A stretch of 64,000 bases of DNA from Hyphomicrobiales bacterium (GTDB lineage Bacteria > Pseudomonadota > Alphaproteobacteria > Rhizobiales > Rhizobiaceae): NCBI GenBank assembly GCA_900473185.1, contig UCKU01000054.1:20919-84918 (forward strand), given 5' to 3'. The notes beneath the pieces were generated by a model. The model searched no databases and was not told where the DNA came from. It was given only the letters and a program-made list of their open reading frames with translations. This document shows positions 51,847 through 62,774 of this stretch, piece by piece. The stretch's first letter is position 1; each line of letters starts with the position of its first letter. The translations under genes were made by a program, and so were the position numbers.

Positions 51847-51974
51847 AAAGCTGAAATCGGCGCTATATCCTTGGGAATATGGTCCTGCCGGCGCCCGCAG
51901 CCTTGTCGCTGCGCGCGCTGCGTGCTTAATCAGGTGGACTGACCCGTATCAACCTTCGAATCGATGGCCGCGCC

Positions 51975-53135
51975 GTGATCGAATATGCTCTTTTGTTCGG
52001 ATTGGGCTTCCTGACCGCGGCCTTTCTCGTCTTTCTGGTCTCGCCTGCCGTCCACCGCCGCATCGTCTGGTATACCGAAAACCGCCTCAAGGCGACGATG
52101 CCGCTGAGCCCGCAGGAAGTGCGGGCGCAGAAGGACATGGTGCGCGCCCTCTACGCCGCTGAAAATGCCCGCACCGCACAGGACCTGCACCGCGAACGCG
52201 AAAAGTCGCTCTCCCTCCAGCTTCGCCACGACGCACTCGCCGTCGATGCCGGCAGGCTAGCCTCTGAAGTCAATGAGGCGCGCGCACAGATCGGCGAAAT
52301 GCAGGTTGAGGCTGCCGAGCAGCGCTCCCACCTGCGCAAGGACGAAAACTATATCAGCCAGTTGAAGACGAGCCTGCATATTGCCGAACAGGCGGGCTCC
52401 AACAAGGATAGCGAGCTGGAAACGCTGCGGGCGCGGCTTTCCAAGATCACGGAACAGGCCAATAATCTGAAGATCGATCTTGCCGCGCGCGAGACCGAGA
52501 CCGAGAACCTGAAGTTCCGCACCAATGCCCTGCGCGACGAACGCGATACGATGCGCCAGGACGTGACCGTGCTCCAGAAGCGCGCCAAGGATGCCGAACA
52601 GAAGCTCAGCCAGCAGCAGCACATGGTCATTCGCCTGGAAGACAAGGCCGCCCGTGAGGCCGCCTCTGCCGCTGACAAGGAAGCCCTGCTCGGCCGCCGG
52701 CAACAGGAAATCGCCAAGCTGAAGGATCAGTTGAAGGCTGCCAATGCCGAACTCCGCAAGGTCGCCAAGGTGCTGCGTGATGCCGGCCTCTCCAAGGCCA
52801 TTGCCGATCTGCCCGCCGAAGCGACCAGCGAAGCAGAAACCTCTGAACTCGATCTCGCTGCCATCGCAGCGCAGATGAGCGACAATGTGCGCCGGCGCAG
52901 TGCAGCACTTGCCGACCACCTTCAGAAGGCAAGAAACAATACCGGTCGTGATGGCGCGCTTCGCGAGGAAATCACCTCGATCGCCGCCAACATGGTGGCG
53001 CTCACGGCGCTCAAGGAAGGCCCGTCCTCTCCGATCCTCTCCCTCCTGCCTGATGGCGGGGAGAAGAAGGGCGCAAACGACCGCGTAAACCTTGCCGACC
53101 GCGCGGCTGCGATCATCGCCGATCCGCAGCGCTGA
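51975..53135 (+). CDS. Membrane-anchored coiled-coil protein
   Basis: Protein of 386 residues: a membrane helix near the N-terminus (YALLFGLGFLTAAFLVFLV), a long coiled coil from about residue 55 to 265 rich in Ala, Glu, Gln and Lys, then a helical tail with LAAIAAQMSDNVRRRSAAL. It starts with GTG. Homologous uncharacterised rhizobial proteins exist in my recollection; no domain name is certain. A structural envelope role is a guess. Convergent with the SpoU methyltransferase (gap of 6 bases). Confidence 0.8.
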   Translation: MIEYALLFGLGFLTAAFLVFLVSPAVHRRIVWYTENRLKATMPLSPQEVRAQKDMVRALYAAENARTAQDLHREREKSLSLQLRHDALAVDAGRLASEVNEARAQIGEMQVEAAEQRSHLRKDENYISQLKTSLHIAEQAGSNKDSELETLRARLSKITEQANNLKIDLAARETETENLKFRTNALRDERDTMRQDVTVLQKRAKDAEQKLSQQQHMVIRLEDKAAREAASAADKEALLGRRQQEIAKLKDQLKAANAELRKVAKVLRDAGLSKAIADLPAEATSEAETSELDLAAIAAQMSDNVRRRSAALADHLQKARNNTGRDGALREEITSIAANMVALTALKEGPSSPILSLLPDGGEKKGANDRVNLADRAAAIIADPQR

Positions 53136-53141
53136 ACCCCG

Positions 53142-53966
53142 TCAGATCCGCGCCATAGCCGAAGATATGGCAAAAAGCGCAATACCCGTAGCCGTGGCCA
53201 CGTTAAGACTGTCCAACCCTTCGGACTGCGGAATGCGCGCACTGCGGAAACGGGAAAGCACCGCTTCCGGCAATCCCTCGCCCTCAGTGCCGACGACGAG
53301 CGCCATGCGATCGGAAGCCGGTATCTGCCGGATATCCGTCTCGCCGCGTGGCGAAAGCGTCCAGATTGCAAAGCCGCGCTCGGCAAGACCAGAAAGAAGA
53401 GCGAGCCCATCGCCGCCGCGATGATAGGGCATGCTCAGGACCGAGCCGACCGACACGCGCAGCGCCTTGCGATAGAGCGGATCGCAGCAGGTCTCATCAA
53501 GGAGGATCGCATCCGCCTTGAAGGCAGCGGCATTGCGGAACATCGACCCGGCATTGTCGTGATTGGAAATGCCGCAGCCGACGAGGACCAGCGCCTGCTC
53601 GGGCAGCGCATCGAGAAGCATGGTTTCCGTCGCCTGCTCGCGGCGACCGAGCGCAAGCACGCCGCGATGCATGTTGAAGCCGACGATACCGTCAAGAACA
53701 TCGGCGTCGGCCACATAGACGGGTACGTCTTCCGGAAAGTTGTCGAGGATCTCCGCCACCCCGTCGAGCCGATTGCGGAGCAGCAAGATCTTTTCGGCTG
53801 AAAATCCTCTACCCGCCGCATGCGCATCGGCGAGCATGCGCAGCACGACGGTACCCTCGGCGATGAAGCGGTTCTGCCGGCCCGTCAGGTCGCGCTCGCG
53901 GATATCGCGAAACTCGGCGATCCGCGGATCGTCCGGGGTTTCGATCGTAAGGGGCTGCCCGGCCAT
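53142..53966 (-). CDS. SpoU/TrmH-family RNA 2'-O-methyltransferase
   Basis: SPOUT methyltransferase of 274 residues. An N-terminal substrate-binding domain (RFIAEGTVVLRMLAD) precedes the trefoil-knot domain with motif 1 ISNHDNAGSMFRNAAAF, motif 2 ALVVGTEGEGLPEAV and motif 3 IPQSEGLDSLNVATATGIALF. It uses S-adenosylmethionine to methylate a tRNA or rRNA ribose; the target is not deducible. Co-directional with the downstream-positioned DUF6476 gene with an 8-base gap, so they may be co-transcribed. Confidence 0.93.
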   Translation of the reverse strand: MAGQPLTIETPDDPRIAEFRDIRERDLTGRQNRFIAEGTVVLRMLADAHAAGRGFSAEKILLLRNRLDGVAEILDNFPEDVPVYVADADVLDGIVGFNMHRGVLALGRREQATETMLLDALPEQALVLVGCGISNHDNAGSMFRNAAAFKADAILLDETCCDPLYRKALRVSVGSVLSMPYHRGGDGLALLSGLAERGFAIWTLSPRGETDIRQIPASDRMALVVGTEGEGLPEAVLSRFRSARIPQSEGLDSLNVATATGIALFAISSAMARI

Positions 53967-53973
53967 GCCGGCC

Positions 53974-54366
53974 TCAATTGCCCGAGAGCGTGATGTCAGC
54001 CACGATGCGGCCCGCTTTGATATCGAAGACCAGGGCCTTGCGCTTGCCGTCGATCGCCGTGCCGTAAAACAGGATCTGTCCGCCCGAAAGTGATGTCTGC
54101 TCGATCTTGAAGCCGAGCGGCAGCGAGGCCGTCGAATTCATCGGCGCGTCGGAGGGAACACCGGAAGAGCCTGCGGACGCTGTGGTCTGCGAGGGCTCCG
54201 TACGCGTCACCTTGTAGACAACAGCGCCGAAGACCGCCATAAGGCTCACGAACATGATGGCGCCCGAGACGATCTGCAGGCGAACCATCTTGCGCCGGAC
54301 ACTTTCCATAGCCGGATCAAGGGGCTTGTCTTCCTGCTCATCGTCGGCTGGCTCGAATTTCGTCAT
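53974..54366 (-). CDS. DUF6476-like membrane protein
   Basis: Protein of 130 residues with one membrane helix (about 31-50, VSGAIMFVSLMAVFGAVVYKV) and a C-terminal periplasmic part. The basic MESVRRKMVRLQIVSG run just before it resembles the DUF6476 family. It is divergent from rluD with a 42-base gap. Function unknown. Confidence 0.7.
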   Translation of the reverse strand: MTKFEPADDEQEDKPLDPAMESVRRKMVRLQIVSGAIMFVSLMAVFGAVVYKVTRTEPSQTTASAGSSGVPSDAPMNSTASLPLGFKIEQTSLSGGQILFYGTAIDGKRKALVFDIKAGRIVADITLSGN

Positions 54367-54408
54367 CTATGGCGTCCCGTTCTAAAAATACGTCGGAGAA
54401 GAAGCGTC

Positions 54409-55434
54409 TTGAGCGACCCCTTTAAACAAGCAGATGACAATAGAAAAGTCCTGACCGCCGATGAGACAGCCGAAGGCCGCCTCGACGCCTGGCTGACCGC
54501 GCAGGTCGGCGAGGAATTTTCCCGCAGCCGCATCAAGGCGCTGATCAAGGACGGGCAGGTCTTTTTGAAGGGCGCGCCGATTACCGATCCCCAAAAGAAG
54601 GTGCGAGCCGGCGACAGCTACGAGATCATCCTGCCCGAGCCCGAAGATCCGGCTCCGAAGGGCGAGGATATTCCGCTCGATATCCTCTACGAGGATGAAG
54701 ACGTCATCGTCATTTCCAAGCCGGCTGGCCTCGTGGTCCATCCCGGCCCCGGCAACTGGACCGGTACGCTCGTCAACGCGCTGATCTACCATTGCGGCGA
54801 TACCCTCTCCGGCATCGGCGGCGTGCGCCGTCCCGGCATCGTTCATCGCCTCGACAAGGATACGACCGGCGTCATGGTCGTCGCCAAGAACGATATAGCG
54901 CATCGCCATCTCTCGCTGCAGTTCGCCGATCACGGCCGCACCATGCCGCTGGAACGCGCCTATCAGGCGATCGTCTGGGGTCGTCCGCGCTCGCTCTCGG
55001 GAACGATTGACGCGCCGCTCGGCCGCGCCACTGGCGACCGCACCCGCCGCGCCGTCAAGCGCCCCGAAAACGAGAGTGCCGACGAGGCGATCACCCATTA
55101 CGAAGTGCTCGAGCGCTTCCATGAAAGCCCGGATGCGAGCGCGCTTGCCTCGCTCGTCGAATGTCACCTGGAAACCGGCCGCACCCACCAGATCCGCGTC
55201 CATATGGCCCATATTGGCCATCCGCTGCTGGGCGACGCCGTCTACGGCGCCGGCTTCAAGACCAAGGCCAATCTTCTGCCCGACGAGGCCCGCAAGGTCG
55301 TCAAGGCTTTCGACCGCCAGGCGCTGCATGCCTACATGCTGCAATTCGAGCATCCGCGCACCCGCGAGGTGATGCATTTCGAAGTGCCGCTGCCTGATGA
55401 CATGGTGGAGCTAGCTGACGCCCTGCGCGGATGA
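54409..55434 (+). CDS. rluD: RluA-family ribosomal RNA pseudouridine synthase (RluD-like)
   Basis: Protein of 341 residues: an S4 RNA-binding domain at the N-terminus (FSRSRIKALIKDGQVFLKG) and a catalytic domain with the active-site motif PGIVHRLDKDTTGVMVVAK (catalytic D149). ETGRTHQIRVHM and HPLLGDAVYG further fit RluC/RluD. It isomerises uridines in 23S rRNA, the target of RluD being the H69 loop. The start at 54409 is a TTG, with AGAAG upstream. Confidence 0.94.
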   Translation: MSDPFKQADDNRKVLTADETAEGRLDAWLTAQVGEEFSRSRIKALIKDGQVFLKGAPITDPQKKVRAGDSYEIILPEPEDPAPKGEDIPLDILYEDEDVIVISKPAGLVVHPGPGNWTGTLVNALIYHCGDTLSGIGGVRRPGIVHRLDKDTTGVMVVAKNDIAHRHLSLQFADHGRTMPLERAYQAIVWGRPRSLSGTIDAPLGRATGDRTRRAVKRPENESADEAITHYEVLERFHESPDASALASLVECHLETGRTHQIRVHMAHIGHPLLGDAVYGAGFKTKANLLPDEARKVVKAFDRQALHAYMLQFEHPRTREVMHFEVPLPDDMVELADALRG

Positions 55435-55447
55435 GAAATGGCCGCTG

Positions 55448-55609
55448 CTATTTCTTGGAGCCAGCACCCAGGACCCGATGCGTGGCATTGTCGAGAGCGT
55501 GGCTGGTGTCGCGCCCGTCCTGCGCCAGCCCCCTGGCGGTGTTTCCGCAGGATGAAAGAGCGGCCGAAAGCGAAAGCAGCAGGATGGCGGCAAGGGCTGG
55601 TCTGATCAT
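55448..55609 (-). CDS. Entericidin-like small lipoprotein
   Basis: Peptide of 53 residues. A lipoprotein signal (LLLSLSAALSSC, cysteine at residue 21) leaves a mature part CGNTARGLAQDGRDTSHALD, typical of EcnA/EcnB-family proteins. AGGGGAACC precedes the ATG. In enterobacteria entericidins form an antidote/toxin pair; a single member here is usual for alphaproteobacteria. Convergent with rluD (14 bases). Confidence 0.8.
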   Translation of the reverse strand: MIRPALAAILLLSLSAALSSCGNTARGLAQDGRDTSHALDNATHRVLGAGSKK

Positions 55610-55743
55610 CTGGTTCCCCTGATAAAAGCGGCTGGGCAAGAGTGCCACCGCCACTGGAAAAATGCGACAGCTGTCGGTAAAATCAATGCCTCTGGTTGGC
55701 TCTGGCAAAGGCCGGATAACGCCCTCGTGAACGCCGAGGGGAC

Positions 55744-55775
55744 CTTGAATCGCTGTTTCGCCATACTTATCTGTA
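55744..55775 (+). promoter_or_regulatory. Heat-shock (sigma-32 type) promoter of rpoH
   Basis: CTTG at 55744-55747, an 18-base spacer, then CTTATCT at 55766-55772, fits the alphaproteobacterial heat-shock promoter form CTTG-N17/18-CYTATnT. It lies about 105 bases upstream of the rpoH start. Confidence 0.65.
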
Positions 55776-55878
55776 AATGGACTTATTGCGGGCTTGGAGA
55801 GAGCCGCATGTCCCGGTTTGCCTTTAACGCGAGGGCGCGTTCCATCGGGAACCGGAATCCATATAAGGAGGGTGCATC

Positions 55879-56787
55879 ATGGCCCGAAATAACTTGCCGT
55901 CCATTACCGCCGGCGAAGCCGGTCTCAATCGTTACCTGGACGAAATCCGCAAATTCCCGATGCTGGAGCCGCAGGAAGAGTACATGCTCGCCAAGCGCTA
56001 CTCCGAGCACGGCGATCGCGACGCCGCCCACAGGCTCGTCACCAGCCATCTTCGCCTCGTCGCGAAGATCGCCATGGGCTATCGCGGCTACGGCCTGCCG
56101 ATCGGCGAAGTCGTGTCCGAAGGTAACGTCGGCCTCATGCAAGCCGTCAAGAAGTTCGATCCGGAACGTGGTTTCCGCCTCGCCACATACGCCATGTGGT
56201 GGATCAAGGCCTCGATCCAGGAATATATCCTGCGTTCGTGGTCTCTGGTGAAGATGGGCACGACTGCCAACCAGAAGCGCCTGTTCTTCAACTTGCGCCG
56301 CCTGAAGGGCCGTATCCAGGCCATCGATGACGGCGACCTGAAGCCGGAGCATGTGACCGAAATCGCTACCAAGCTGAACGTCTCTGAGGAAGAGGTCGTT
56401 TCGATGAACCGCCGCCTTTCCGGCGACGCATCGCTGAACGCCCCCATCAAGGCCTCCGAAGGCGACAGCGGCCAGTGGCAGGACTGGCTCGTGGACGACC
56501 ACGACAGCCAGGAAGACGTGTTGATCGAGCAGGATGAGCTCGATACCCGTCGCCGTATGCTGTCGAAGGCCATGAGCGTGCTGAACGACCGCGAACGCCG
56601 CATCTTCGAGGCTCGCCGCCTTGCTGAAGATCCGGTGACGCTGGAAGATCTTTCGGCCGAGTTCGACATCAGTCGCGAGCGTGTCCGCCAGATCGAAGTC
56701 CGCGCCTTTGAAAAGGTGCAGGATGCGGTCCGCAAGGAAGCGCTGGAGCGTGCCAAGGCCGTGCGTGTGGTCGAAGCGACCGCATAA
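55879..56787 (+). CDS. rpoH: RNA polymerase heat-shock sigma factor RpoH
   Basis: Sigma-70-family factor of 302 residues. Region 2 (SHLRLVAKIAMGYRGYGLP, ATYAMWWIKASIQEYI), the RpoH box NQKRLFFNLRRLKG, and region 4 helix-turn-helix (LEDLSAEFDISRERVRQIEV) are complete. AAGGAGGG precedes the ATG. Rhizobia often hold two or more rpoH genes; the exact paralogue cannot be told. A terminator follows. Confidence 0.96.
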   Translation: MARNNLPSITAGEAGLNRYLDEIRKFPMLEPQEEYMLAKRYSEHGDRDAAHRLVTSHLRLVAKIAMGYRGYGLPIGEVVSEGNVGLMQAVKKFDPERGFRLATYAMWWIKASIQEYILRSWSLVKMGTTANQKRLFFNLRRLKGRIQAIDDGDLKPEHVTEIATKLNVSEEEVVSMNRRLSGDASLNAPIKASEGDSGQWQDWLVDDHDSQEDVLIEQDELDTRRRMLSKAMSVLNDRERRIFEARRLAEDPVTLEDLSAEFDISRERVRQIEVRAFEKVQDAVRKEALERAKAVRVVEATA

Positions 56788-56809
56788 GCTGGTCGTTATC
56801 TGAAATCAA

Positions 56810-56840
56810 AAAAGGCGGGTCCTTGCGGCCCGCCTTTTAT
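56810..56840 (+). terminator. rpoH terminator
   Basis: A 10-base-pair stem (56810-56819 with 56829-56838) and a 9-base loop are followed by TATTTTG. It lies 22 bases beyond the rpoH stop, and the stem is also available to the convergent gene. Confidence 0.88.
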
Positions 56841-56874
56841 TTTGCGTGATTTCCGAGGCTCCGCGACGCCGGCC

Positions 56875-59259
56875 TTACTGGCTGGTCGAGAGATCTCCGA
56901 GCGCCGTCCATTCCTTGATCGCCGTGTTGAAGGCATTCCCGCCTGTAGCGCCCTTCTGCATGGTCAGCAGCGCACGGCGGCCGTTGCGGTAGGTGACCGG
57001 AATGTCGATCCAGTCGCGCGTGGCAAGCAGGTCCAGATTGGCCTTGCGCGCATCCGGATAGTCGTTGAGCGCGATCATGTGAAAATCGTCGGTGATCTTG
57101 GCCGGCACCGCAATCAGCGGATCGCCGCGATCCTGCTCCGTACGCTTCATCGAGATGCGCTGGACGCTGTCGATGCTGCCCCCTTCGAAATTCGGCGGAA
57201 CGGAGAAGACGATCTCGACGAGATGGCTTGCCGGCAGCGACGGATCGGAATTGCGCTTGAAGGTCACGAGCGCCGAAAGATTGCGCTCCGGTACGGTGAC
57301 GTTGCCCTGCACGGTGGCTTCCTGGCGGCCGTCCTGTCCGGCTTCATGCTGAACGGTCCAGATAACCGATCCCTCGATTGCCGTCGGTGAGCTTTCGCCG
57401 ATCCGCTCTTCATAGAGGAACATCTTTTCGGTGGAGCCAATAGGCGTGTTCTGCGCAGCAGGTGCTGCGGCAGGGCCGTTCGGCGTCAGGTTTTCGGCAG
57501 GCGCAGCATCGGACTGGACGCTCGGCGTGCTGGTATCGGCTGCAGCAACGTTCTGCGCGGCAACCGACTTGCCCTCCGCCGTCGGCGTTCCCGGCACTGC
57601 TGCCGGGCCGTTATCGACTTCGGTGCCATCGGCGAGCAGCCGCTGGGTAAACTTGGAATTGGCAGCCGAACCGTCCAGCGAGGCAACTTGCTGGTTGGGT
57701 CGCGTCGGCGGCGTGGTAGCACTCTGATCTGCCGGCTGGGCCGTGGCCGGCGTGCTGTTCTGCTGCACCGGAGGCGTTGTCCCTGGCGTCGCCACAGTCT
57801 CGTCGCGCGCAGCCTGTGACGGCGCGGAGCTGACGAGACCATCGACCATTTCCATTACCGCTTCGCGGTTCATCCAGCCCGCATAGGCACCGCCACCGAG
57901 AATGCCGAGCGTCACGAGGATCGCCAGAATGGTGCCGATGCCGAAGCGCCGGCGCTTCGGTTCCATACGGAAACTCTTGCCCTGCATCTTCGAGGCAACG
58001 ATCTGGTCCAGATCCATCGGCGGATTGCTGTCGTCGTCATCGGTCGCAGCGTTGCGGCGGTCATAACCACGCAGCGTGCGCGCCTCACGCCAGCCTTCGC
58101 CTGGCGCTGCGGCCGGTGCGGGAGCTGCCGAACCGGAACCGTTGCCAGCATGCACTTCCGCAAAGATATCGACGTCGTCGAAATGCGCGGAAGCTGGTGT
58201 CTTCTTGCCCGTGCCAGCCTCGATCGGCGGCAGATCGTCGAAAGCAGCGGCTTCCCAGGAGAAGTTTTCCTTGGCAGCCGGCATGACGGCCGGCGAAGCG
58301 CTGTTTCCGAGCGTTGAGACCTCATCGAAAGCGCGTGCCGAAGCATCGGCGGGAACGGCGGGCGTGGCCTCGGCATAGGATTGGAGTTCTTCGCGCGCCC
58401 ATTCGGTCTCGGCTTCCTGGGGTACAGGAGCCGGTGTTTCGGCAGCCGGCTCGGACCACATGCGATCGAAATGCGCTGCCGCATCCATTGCAACCGGGTC
58501 TTCGCGCGTGTGCTCGATGAAGTCGCTGGTTTGCGGCTGCGATTGCGGTTCGAAATCGGCCATCGGCTCGACGAGTCGATTGGACGCACGGTCTATGCCT
58601 CGTGGAGCCGGCTGATGAACCTCTTCGTGCTGAAGCTCTTCTTCCACCTCATGGGTGGTTTCAGCTACCGGCTCGGCAGCGACCTCTTCCGGCCGCGGTT
58701 CTTCCGGATAATATTCCTCTACCGGCTCATGAGAGCTCTCGGTCTCGGCATGAACCTCTGCCTGCTCCGGCGCGCGCCATTCTTCCGCAGGCGCTTCTTC
58801 CTCATGAGGCGGATGCCATTCGGCATGCTCGGGCACCACCTCTTCGGCGGGAGCGGCCGCCTGAACGACCTCCTCCGGCTCGGCAGGCTGCTCGTAGGCG
58901 GGATGTTCTACGTCCTGTTGCTCATGGCTTTCGGAGACGGGTTCTTCGGCAGCAGGGGCCGTCTCTGCGGCAGGCTCATGCTCGAGCGCGGGCTCCTCAT
59001 GAACTTCAGGCTCCGGAGCGGCGGCGACCGGTTCCTCGACAGGCACGGCTTCCGAGTGTTCGCCCTCGACTTCGCGGATTGCGGCCTCGAGCTTTTCGAG
59101 CTGGCGTTGCAGCATGGCTTCCGGCGGACGCGGCTTCATGTTCTCGAGCTGCCGCTGCACTGCGCCGCGCGCACGCTCGTAGACCTTCACCCGCATCTCG
59201 GGCGTATTTTCAGACAGGCCGTCGACTGCCCGCCGAATAACTGCAATAAAATCCGCCAT
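56875..59259 (-). CDS. Large acidic single-pass membrane protein
   Basis: Protein of 794 residues. Residues about 1-65 form a helical, basic start (DFIAVIRRAVDGLSENTPEM, RVKVYERARGAVQRQLE). Then comes a long Glu/Pro/Ala-rich low-complexity region to about 430, one membrane helix near 438-460 (FGIGTILAILVTLGILGGG), and a Pro/Thr/Ala-rich linker before a compact C-terminal domain from about 610 (MFLYEERIGESSPTAIEGS) to the end. No enzyme motif is seen. I cannot name the family. Convergent with rpoH. Confidence 0.8.
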   Translation of the reverse strand: MADFIAVIRRAVDGLSENTPEMRVKVYERARGAVQRQLENMKPRPPEAMLQRQLEKLEAAIREVEGEHSEAVPVEEPVAAAPEPEVHEEPALEHEPAAETAPAAEEPVSESHEQQDVEHPAYEQPAEPEEVVQAAAPAEEVVPEHAEWHPPHEEEAPAEEWRAPEQAEVHAETESSHEPVEEYYPEEPRPEEVAAEPVAETTHEVEEELQHEEVHQPAPRGIDRASNRLVEPMADFEPQSQPQTSDFIEHTREDPVAMDAAAHFDRMWSEPAAETPAPVPQEAETEWAREELQSYAEATPAVPADASARAFDEVSTLGNSASPAVMPAAKENFSWEAAAFDDLPPIEAGTGKKTPASAHFDDVDIFAEVHAGNGSGSAAPAPAAAPGEGWREARTLRGYDRRNAATDDDDSNPPMDLDQIVASKMQGKSFRMEPKRRRFGIGTILAILVTLGILGGGAYAGWMNREAVMEMVDGLVSSAPSQAARDETVATPGTTPPVQQNSTPATAQPADQSATTPPTRPNQQVASLDGSAANSKFTQRLLADGTEVDNGPAAVPGTPTAEGKSVAAQNVAAADTSTPSVQSDAAPAENLTPNGPAAAPAAQNTPIGSTEKMFLYEERIGESSPTAIEGSVIWTVQHEAGQDGRQEATVQGNVTVPERNLSALVTFKRNSDPSLPASHLVEIVFSVPPNFEGGSIDSVQRISMKRTEQDRGDPLIAVPAKITDDFHMIALNDYPDARKANLDLLATRDWIDIPVTYRNGRRALLTMQKGATGGNAFNTAIKEWTALGDLSTSQ

Positions 59260-59319
59260 CAGTACTTTCTCAAGAAGTCCGGCACACTCCCGAACGGTCG
59301 CCTTAAGTGACCCGCGACA

Positions 59320-60618
<1,299 letters not shown>

Positions 60619-60806
60619 CAAACTCTTCCTGTTACCGGCGGAGAACCGCACACCTGCTCAAACCCGCGCATCTATAAAGCTTTGTTTTTGGGAAAGCGAC
60701 CCTGTTGTCACAGCAGATTCGGCTTTTTACGTGACAAATCAGCCGCCGGCAGGCTAAGCCCCGTCATAAAAAGCCTGTCAGAGACGACAAAGACGGGAAG
60801 ATCCCC

Positions 60807-61724
60807 TTGCAAGCTACAGCCTATATCTGCCTCGTCATTGCAACTCTCTGCTGGGGCGGCAATGCCGTCGCAGGCAAGCTGGCGCTCGGCCATGTCAGCC
60901 CGATGATGCTGACCTTCCTTCGCTGGTTCCTGGCTGTCGTGCTGATCGCCGCCGTCTCGCTGCCGCAGTTGAAGAAGGACTGGCCGGTCGTGCGCAAGAA
61001 CCTGCCCCTTCTCTTCTTCTATGGCGTGATCGGCTACACGACCTTCAATGCCATGCTCTATTCGGCCGTGCAGTATACGACGGCAATCAATGTAGCCATC
61101 GAGCAGGCCGGCATCCCCATGCTGATTTTCCTGTTGAATTTCGTCTTTTTCCGCACCGGCGTTTCGCTGGCCCAGGTCGTCGGCTTCGGCATGACGCTTG
61201 TCGGCGTCGCACTGACGGCTGCCCATGGCGATCTTGCAACCCTGCTGCAACTCAGCCTGAACCGCGGCGATGGATTGATGCTGATCGCTGTCGCCGCCTA
61301 TGCCGTCTACACGATCTTCCTGCGCTGGAAGCCTCTCGTCGACTGGCGCACGCTGATGGCGATCCCCGCGCTCGGCGCGGCGCTGACCGCCCTGCCGCTG
61401 CTTCTATGGGAGGCCTCCCGCGGCGCGGCCCAATGGCCTGATGGCAAAGGCTGGGCGATTGCCGTCTATACGGCAATCTTCGCCTCGCTGCTGGCGCAGA
61501 TACTCTATATCAGGGGCGTCGAGAAAATCGGCGCTAATCGCGCCGGCCTGTTCATCAATCTCGTCCCGGTTTTCGGCACGCTGCTTTCTGTCGCCTTGCT
61601 CGGCGAAACGCTGCAGCTTTTCCACATGATTGCGCTGGTGCTGACGCTCGGCGGCATCGCTATCGCCGAAAAGGGCCGCCCAAAAATGGCTGCGCCCACC
61701 GTGCCGGCTTCGCCGGTCGACTAA
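60807..61724 (+). CDS. DMT-family (EamA) membrane exporter
   Basis: Inner-membrane protein of 305 residues with ten predicted helices arranged as two EamA repeats (WGGNAVAGKLALGHVSPMML in the first; VEKIGANRAGLFINLVPVFG in the second). Such proteins export amino acids or small metabolites. The start is TTG at 60807, with GGGAAG 6 bases upstream. Its stop overlaps the convergent GNAT stop by three bases. Confidence 0.9.
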   Translation: MQATAYICLVIATLCWGGNAVAGKLALGHVSPMMLTFLRWFLAVVLIAAVSLPQLKKDWPVVRKNLPLLFFYGVIGYTTFNAMLYSAVQYTTAINVAIEQAGIPMLIFLLNFVFFRTGVSLAQVVGFGMTLVGVALTAAHGDLATLLQLSLNRGDGLMLIAVAAYAVYTIFLRWKPLVDWRTLMAIPALGAALTALPLLLWEASRGAAQWPDGKGWAIAVYTAIFASLLAQILYIRGVEKIGANRAGLFINLVPVFGTLLSVALLGETLQLFHMIALVLTLGGIAIAEKGRPKMAAPTVPASPVD

Positions 61725-62569
61725 CCAAGCTCCAGCGTCGTCACGCCATAGACGTTCTTTAGCGGGATTTCGGGCGCCGGACCGCGATACATGCGCGCGG
61801 TTTCCATAACCGGCTCGAGCCCTACGCTTTCCGCAAGTGCAATCGCCTCGGCATTGGCGGCGGGGATATCGATATAGATCGACGCGCCATGCGCCTGAGG
61901 AATGAGGCCGGCCAGAAGTGCAGCGGCGCTATCTGCGTCGCCAGCAAAAAGCGGGCCTATCTTGTAGCCCTCATAACAGCGGCGGATCGTACCGTAACCG
62001 CGGATCTTGCCGCTCTTGCGCACGACGACCGAGCTGCGCCCCTTGCGGCCCGTGCACCAGGCGGCAAGAAAAGCCGCACGGGGCTGCGGGAAAATACCGC
62101 TGTCATAGCGCAACAGGCCTTCGAGCCTCGCGTCCGGAACCGGCTGCGCGACGAGTGACGACTGCGGCACCGATGTCGGCACGCCGCCATAGCGGATCGT
62201 GTTATAGGCGATCTCGAAACCGGCCTTGCGGTAGGTTGCCTGCTGGGCCGCAACCCCATCGAGGCCGATCGTGCGATCTCCCGCCGACGCGATGCCGGCG
62301 TTCCAGATCGCCTTGCCGAAGCCCCGGCCGCGGAAATCGGGATGCACGATGTAAAGACCGAGGAAGGCAAAATTGTCGCCATATTTGACGACCGAGATAG
62401 AGCCGACCGGCACCTCACCGATGGCGCCGACGAAAAATCCGGAAGGATCAGCTTCGTGGAATGCGATCGCATCGTCGAGGCCGGGATTCCAGCCCTCCTG
62501 ACGTGCCCATTCCAGCGCAAGCTCCAGTTCGCCGGGCCGCATGGAACGAACGGCAAATTCCGAATTCAT
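61721..62569 (-). CDS. GNAT-family N-acetyltransferase with C-terminal domain
   Basis: Protein of 282 residues. The N-terminal GNAT domain (to about 140) has the acetyl-CoA loop VHPDFRGRGFGKAIWNAG, followed by a second domain of the YitI/acetyltransf_18 type with SSVVVRKSGKIRGYGTIR and IGPLFAGDADSAAALL. The substrate is unknown. ATG at 62569 with GGGAAGG upstream. The terminal three bases overlap those of the exporter gene on the opposite strand. Confidence 0.88.
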   Translation of the reverse strand: MNSEFAVRSMRPGELELALEWARQEGWNPGLDDAIAFHEADPSGFFVGAIGEVPVGSISVVKYGDNFAFLGLYIVHPDFRGRGFGKAIWNAGIASAGDRTIGLDGVAAQQATYRKAGFEIAYNTIRYGGVPTSVPQSSLVAQPVPDARLEGLLRYDSGIFPQPRAAFLAAWCTGRKGRSSVVVRKSGKIRGYGTIRRCYEGYKIGPLFAGDADSAAALLAGLIPQAHGASIYIDIPAANAEAIALAESVGLEPVMETARMYRGPAPEIPLKNVYGVTTLELG

Positions 62570-62774
62570 GCAACCTTCCCAGATTGAAACCCGCAAGTCC
62601 ATTCCGCCATGCGCCAAGCAATCGTCAAGTCGATTGTCCCTGCGCTCAGTCCGGTCATGATGAACTCGCGTTCACGGCTTGAACGATGCGTGTCGTCGTT
62701 TTGAAATGCAATGCAAAAGAACTTCGATCTCGCCTTACCATGAAACAATGTAATTGCAATCTCAAGAAAATTAC

